Shown: positions 62,656-64,000 of the stretch, piece after piece
How the letters are laid out: each line of letters starts with the position of its first letter
Numbering within the stretch: the stretch's first letter is position 1
Assembly: GCA_963813315.1 (NCBI GenBank)
Contig: CAWEYO010000005.1
Location: forward strand, 186,001-250,000
DNA: 64,000 nt
Reading direction: 5' to 3'
From: CAWEYO01 sp963813315
GTDB taxonomy: Bacteria; Pseudomonadota; Alphaproteobacteria; Rhizobiales; Rhizobiaceae
The notes under the pieces: model-generated
Told to the model about the DNA's origin: nothing
The model's input: only the letters and a program-made list of their open reading frames with translations
The model's database searches: none
Made by a program: the position numbers and the translations under genes

Positions 62656-63738
62656 TCAATTCACGGCAGTAACGGTGTAGCCTGCCTTGCGGAACAGTTC
62701 GACAAGCCCTTCGGCCCCCGGAAGGTGCAGCGCGCCCACAGCGATGAAGGCTTTGCCGCCGGCAAGGATCGGCTCGGCGCGCTCGACCATCATCCTGTTG
62801 CGGGCTGTGATCATCGTCTGCTCGAAGGCCGCATAGCCGGCCTCATCTTCAAGGCCGCCCGGCATCGACGCGAGCAGCGGCCAGAACGTGCCGGTGTCGC
62901 CGTTCACGTAAAGAACGATCATGGTTTCGATGACATCGTCGATACGATCGCCGAGCTTCAGCGTGTCGACCAAACCCTTGATGTGAAAATTCATCGGCAG
63001 CGATGCCATCGCCTCAAGCTGGCTCATGGCCGTCTCCAGCCCCTGCAGCGATTTCCCCGCCGCCTTCGCATCTTCCGCAAGGCTGACGTCCAGCACTGGA
63101 GCGCCAGTCGCCTGGCGGGCGAGTTCGCAGGCCGGCAGCGCAAGCATGGCCGACAACATCCACGGCTTCATCCGGGCGACGCTCGCCGGCGCTATACCTC
63201 GCCGGTCGAGCGCTCTGTTCACGCCTTCGATCTCTCTCGGCGGCAACAGGGAGGCAAGGGTCGTGCCGTCGGTAAACATGGTAAGCTCGGGCTTCTGCAT
63301 GAGCGCGGCTATCATCCGGGTTCGGTCAAGCACGTCAGTCGTCTCGATCACCACGGTTTCCGATGCCGTGAAGGCTTTGCGTGCTGTCGGAGTAAGCGTG
63401 GTCACACGCGGATCGGTCATGTGCATCGTACCGAACAGATACGATGACCGGCCATCCTTCTCGATCCTCCAGAGGAGGCCCTTGCCGTTCGGCACTTTTG
63501 CGGCTTTGGCGCGGATCGCCGCGATCGCCTGGGGTTCGTTGCTCGCGAGCGCGGCCATCATGTCCTTGCCGGTGCAGGCAGGAATCTCCGCCCGCGCCCT
63601 GTCGGTGGCGAGCGCCATTGCGACGATGAGTGAGACCAGAAACAGGGCGTTGACCGCTGCAAGCAGTTTCAGTGTCGCAAGGGCCGCCCTGTCCAAAACG
63701 GCGACGATGGGCTTCATGGCGCCAAGTCCTACATTCAA
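62656..63738 (-). CDS. TraB/GumN family protein
   Basis: A 360-residue protein with an N-terminal hydrophobic signal or anchor (LAAVNALFLVSLIVAMALA) and the TraB/GumN domain: LLWRIEKDGRSSYLFGTMHMTDPRV (GTMH motif, about 89-113) and the C-terminal AFIAVGALHLPGAEGLVELFRKAGY. The GTMH and GALH motifs suggest a Tiki-like metalloprotease fold, but activity is unproven here. Start could be 63738 or 63717. It is followed on the same strand by the small membrane protein, and xerC lies upstream. Confidence 0.9.
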   Translation of the reverse strand: MNVGLGAMKPIVAVLDRAALATLKLLAAVNALFLVSLIVAMALATDRARAEIPACTGKDMMAALASNEPQAIAAIRAKAAKVPNGKGLLWRIEKDGRSSYLFGTMHMTDPRVTTLTPTARKAFTASETVVIETTDVLDRTRMIAALMQKPELTMFTDGTTLASLLPPREIEGVNRALDRRGIAPASVARMKPWMLSAMLALPACELARQATGAPVLDVSLAEDAKAAGKSLQGLETAMSQLEAMASLPMNFHIKGLVDTLKLGDRIDDVIETMIVLYVNGDTGTFWPLLASMPGGLEDEAGYAAFEQTMITARNRMMVERAEPILAGGKAFIAVGALHLPGAEGLVELFRKAGYTVTAVN

Positions 63739-63788
63739 AATGCGGCGAAACGGTTAATCCGCGATGGAGAATTGTCGCGATCGAGGTG

Positions 63789-64000
63789 TCATGCGCGGGG
63801 ATGCGCGGCCTCGTAGATTTCAAGCAGGCGAGCGGTGTCGACGCCCGTGTAGATTTGCGTGGTGGAGAGGCTCGCATGGCCGAGCAATTCCTGGATGGTC
63901 CTGAGGTCGCCGCCGCGGCCCAGCAGATGCGTCGCGAAGGAATGCCGCAGCGCATGGGGTGTCGCCGTGGCGGGCAGATTGAGTGCGGATCGCAGCTTCC
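63789..64000 (-). CDS. xerC: Site-specific tyrosine recombinase XerC (C-terminal part only)
   Basis: The minus-strand frame open to the window end encodes the last 70 or so residues: ATPHALRHSFATHLLGRGGD, then LRTIQELLGHASLSTTQIYT and a short tail. It has the catalytic His/Arg (HALRHSFATHL), His (LLGHASL) and nucleophilic Tyr (TTQIYT) of Xer recombinases. With XerD it resolves chromosome dimers at dif. The gene begins beyond the right edge. XerC is preferred over XerD by general context, not proof. Confidence 0.88.
   Translation of the reverse strand, partial: KLRSALNLPATATPHALRHSFATHLLGRGGDLRTIQELLGHASLSTTQIYTGVDTARLLEIYEAAHPRA

Overview
The window is high-GC chromosomal DNA from an alphaproteobacterium, most likely a rhizobial lineage near Mesorhizobium (Phyllobacteriaceae). 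The inference rests on a PhyR-NepR-EcfG general stress response, HWE-family histidine kinases, the mdh-sucCD-sucAB-lpd and acnA/ccmABCDG arrangements, and dense palindromic intergenic repeats. I saw no rRNA, tRNA, CRISPR array or transposase gene.

Layout. 1-3.1 kb: end of the phosphate operon (pstA partial, pstB, phoU, phoB). 3.3-13.3 kb: a general-stress-response island with two HWE kinases, phyR, nepR, ecfG, a single-domain receiver, a Crp/Fnr regulator and small envelope proteins. Seven GGAAC-N16/17-CGTT (EcfG-type) promoters point at genes in it, and a candidate small RNA with two C-rich loops lies in the same stretch. 13.5-36.9 kb: accessory and surface functions. These are a DUF5939 cyclase, UDP-glucose dehydrogenase and UDP-glucuronate epimerase, a peptide-type ABC importer operon, an FkbM-cyclase-polysaccharide lyase operon, a DUF3095 cyclase-like gene, a glycosyltransferase-deacetylase pair, and an operon of a degenerate ABC exporter, a cyclic-nucleotide-binding protein and a metallo-beta-lactamase-fold hydrolase. 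37-48 kb: housekeeping genes acnA, ccmABCDG, a DUF1127 gene, yciB, ftsY, mtaB and dapF. 48-52 kb: an MBL hydrolase, a VOC protein, a protease-inhibitor-like lipoprotein and zapE. 52-62 kb: the TCA block mdh, sucC, a low-GC uncharacterised gene, sucD, sucA, sucB, lpd. 62-64 kb: a repeat-bearing membrane protein, a TraB/GumN protein and the end of xerC.

How the genes work together. The stress island is a full partner-switching circuit: HWE kinases phosphorylate PhyR, PhyR-P sequesters NepR, and EcfG is released to transcribe its own operon, phyR, a kinase and several envelope genes. The accessory region links UDP-uronate supply with polysaccharide enzymes and several predicted cyclic-nucleotide proteins.

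Four genes (a class III cyclase, ccmD, yciB and a small membrane protein) each look interrupted by a single small indel, so either the consensus has residual errors or several genes are decaying. Many stop codons lie inside dispersed repeats, suggesting that these repeats repeatedly landed at gene ends.
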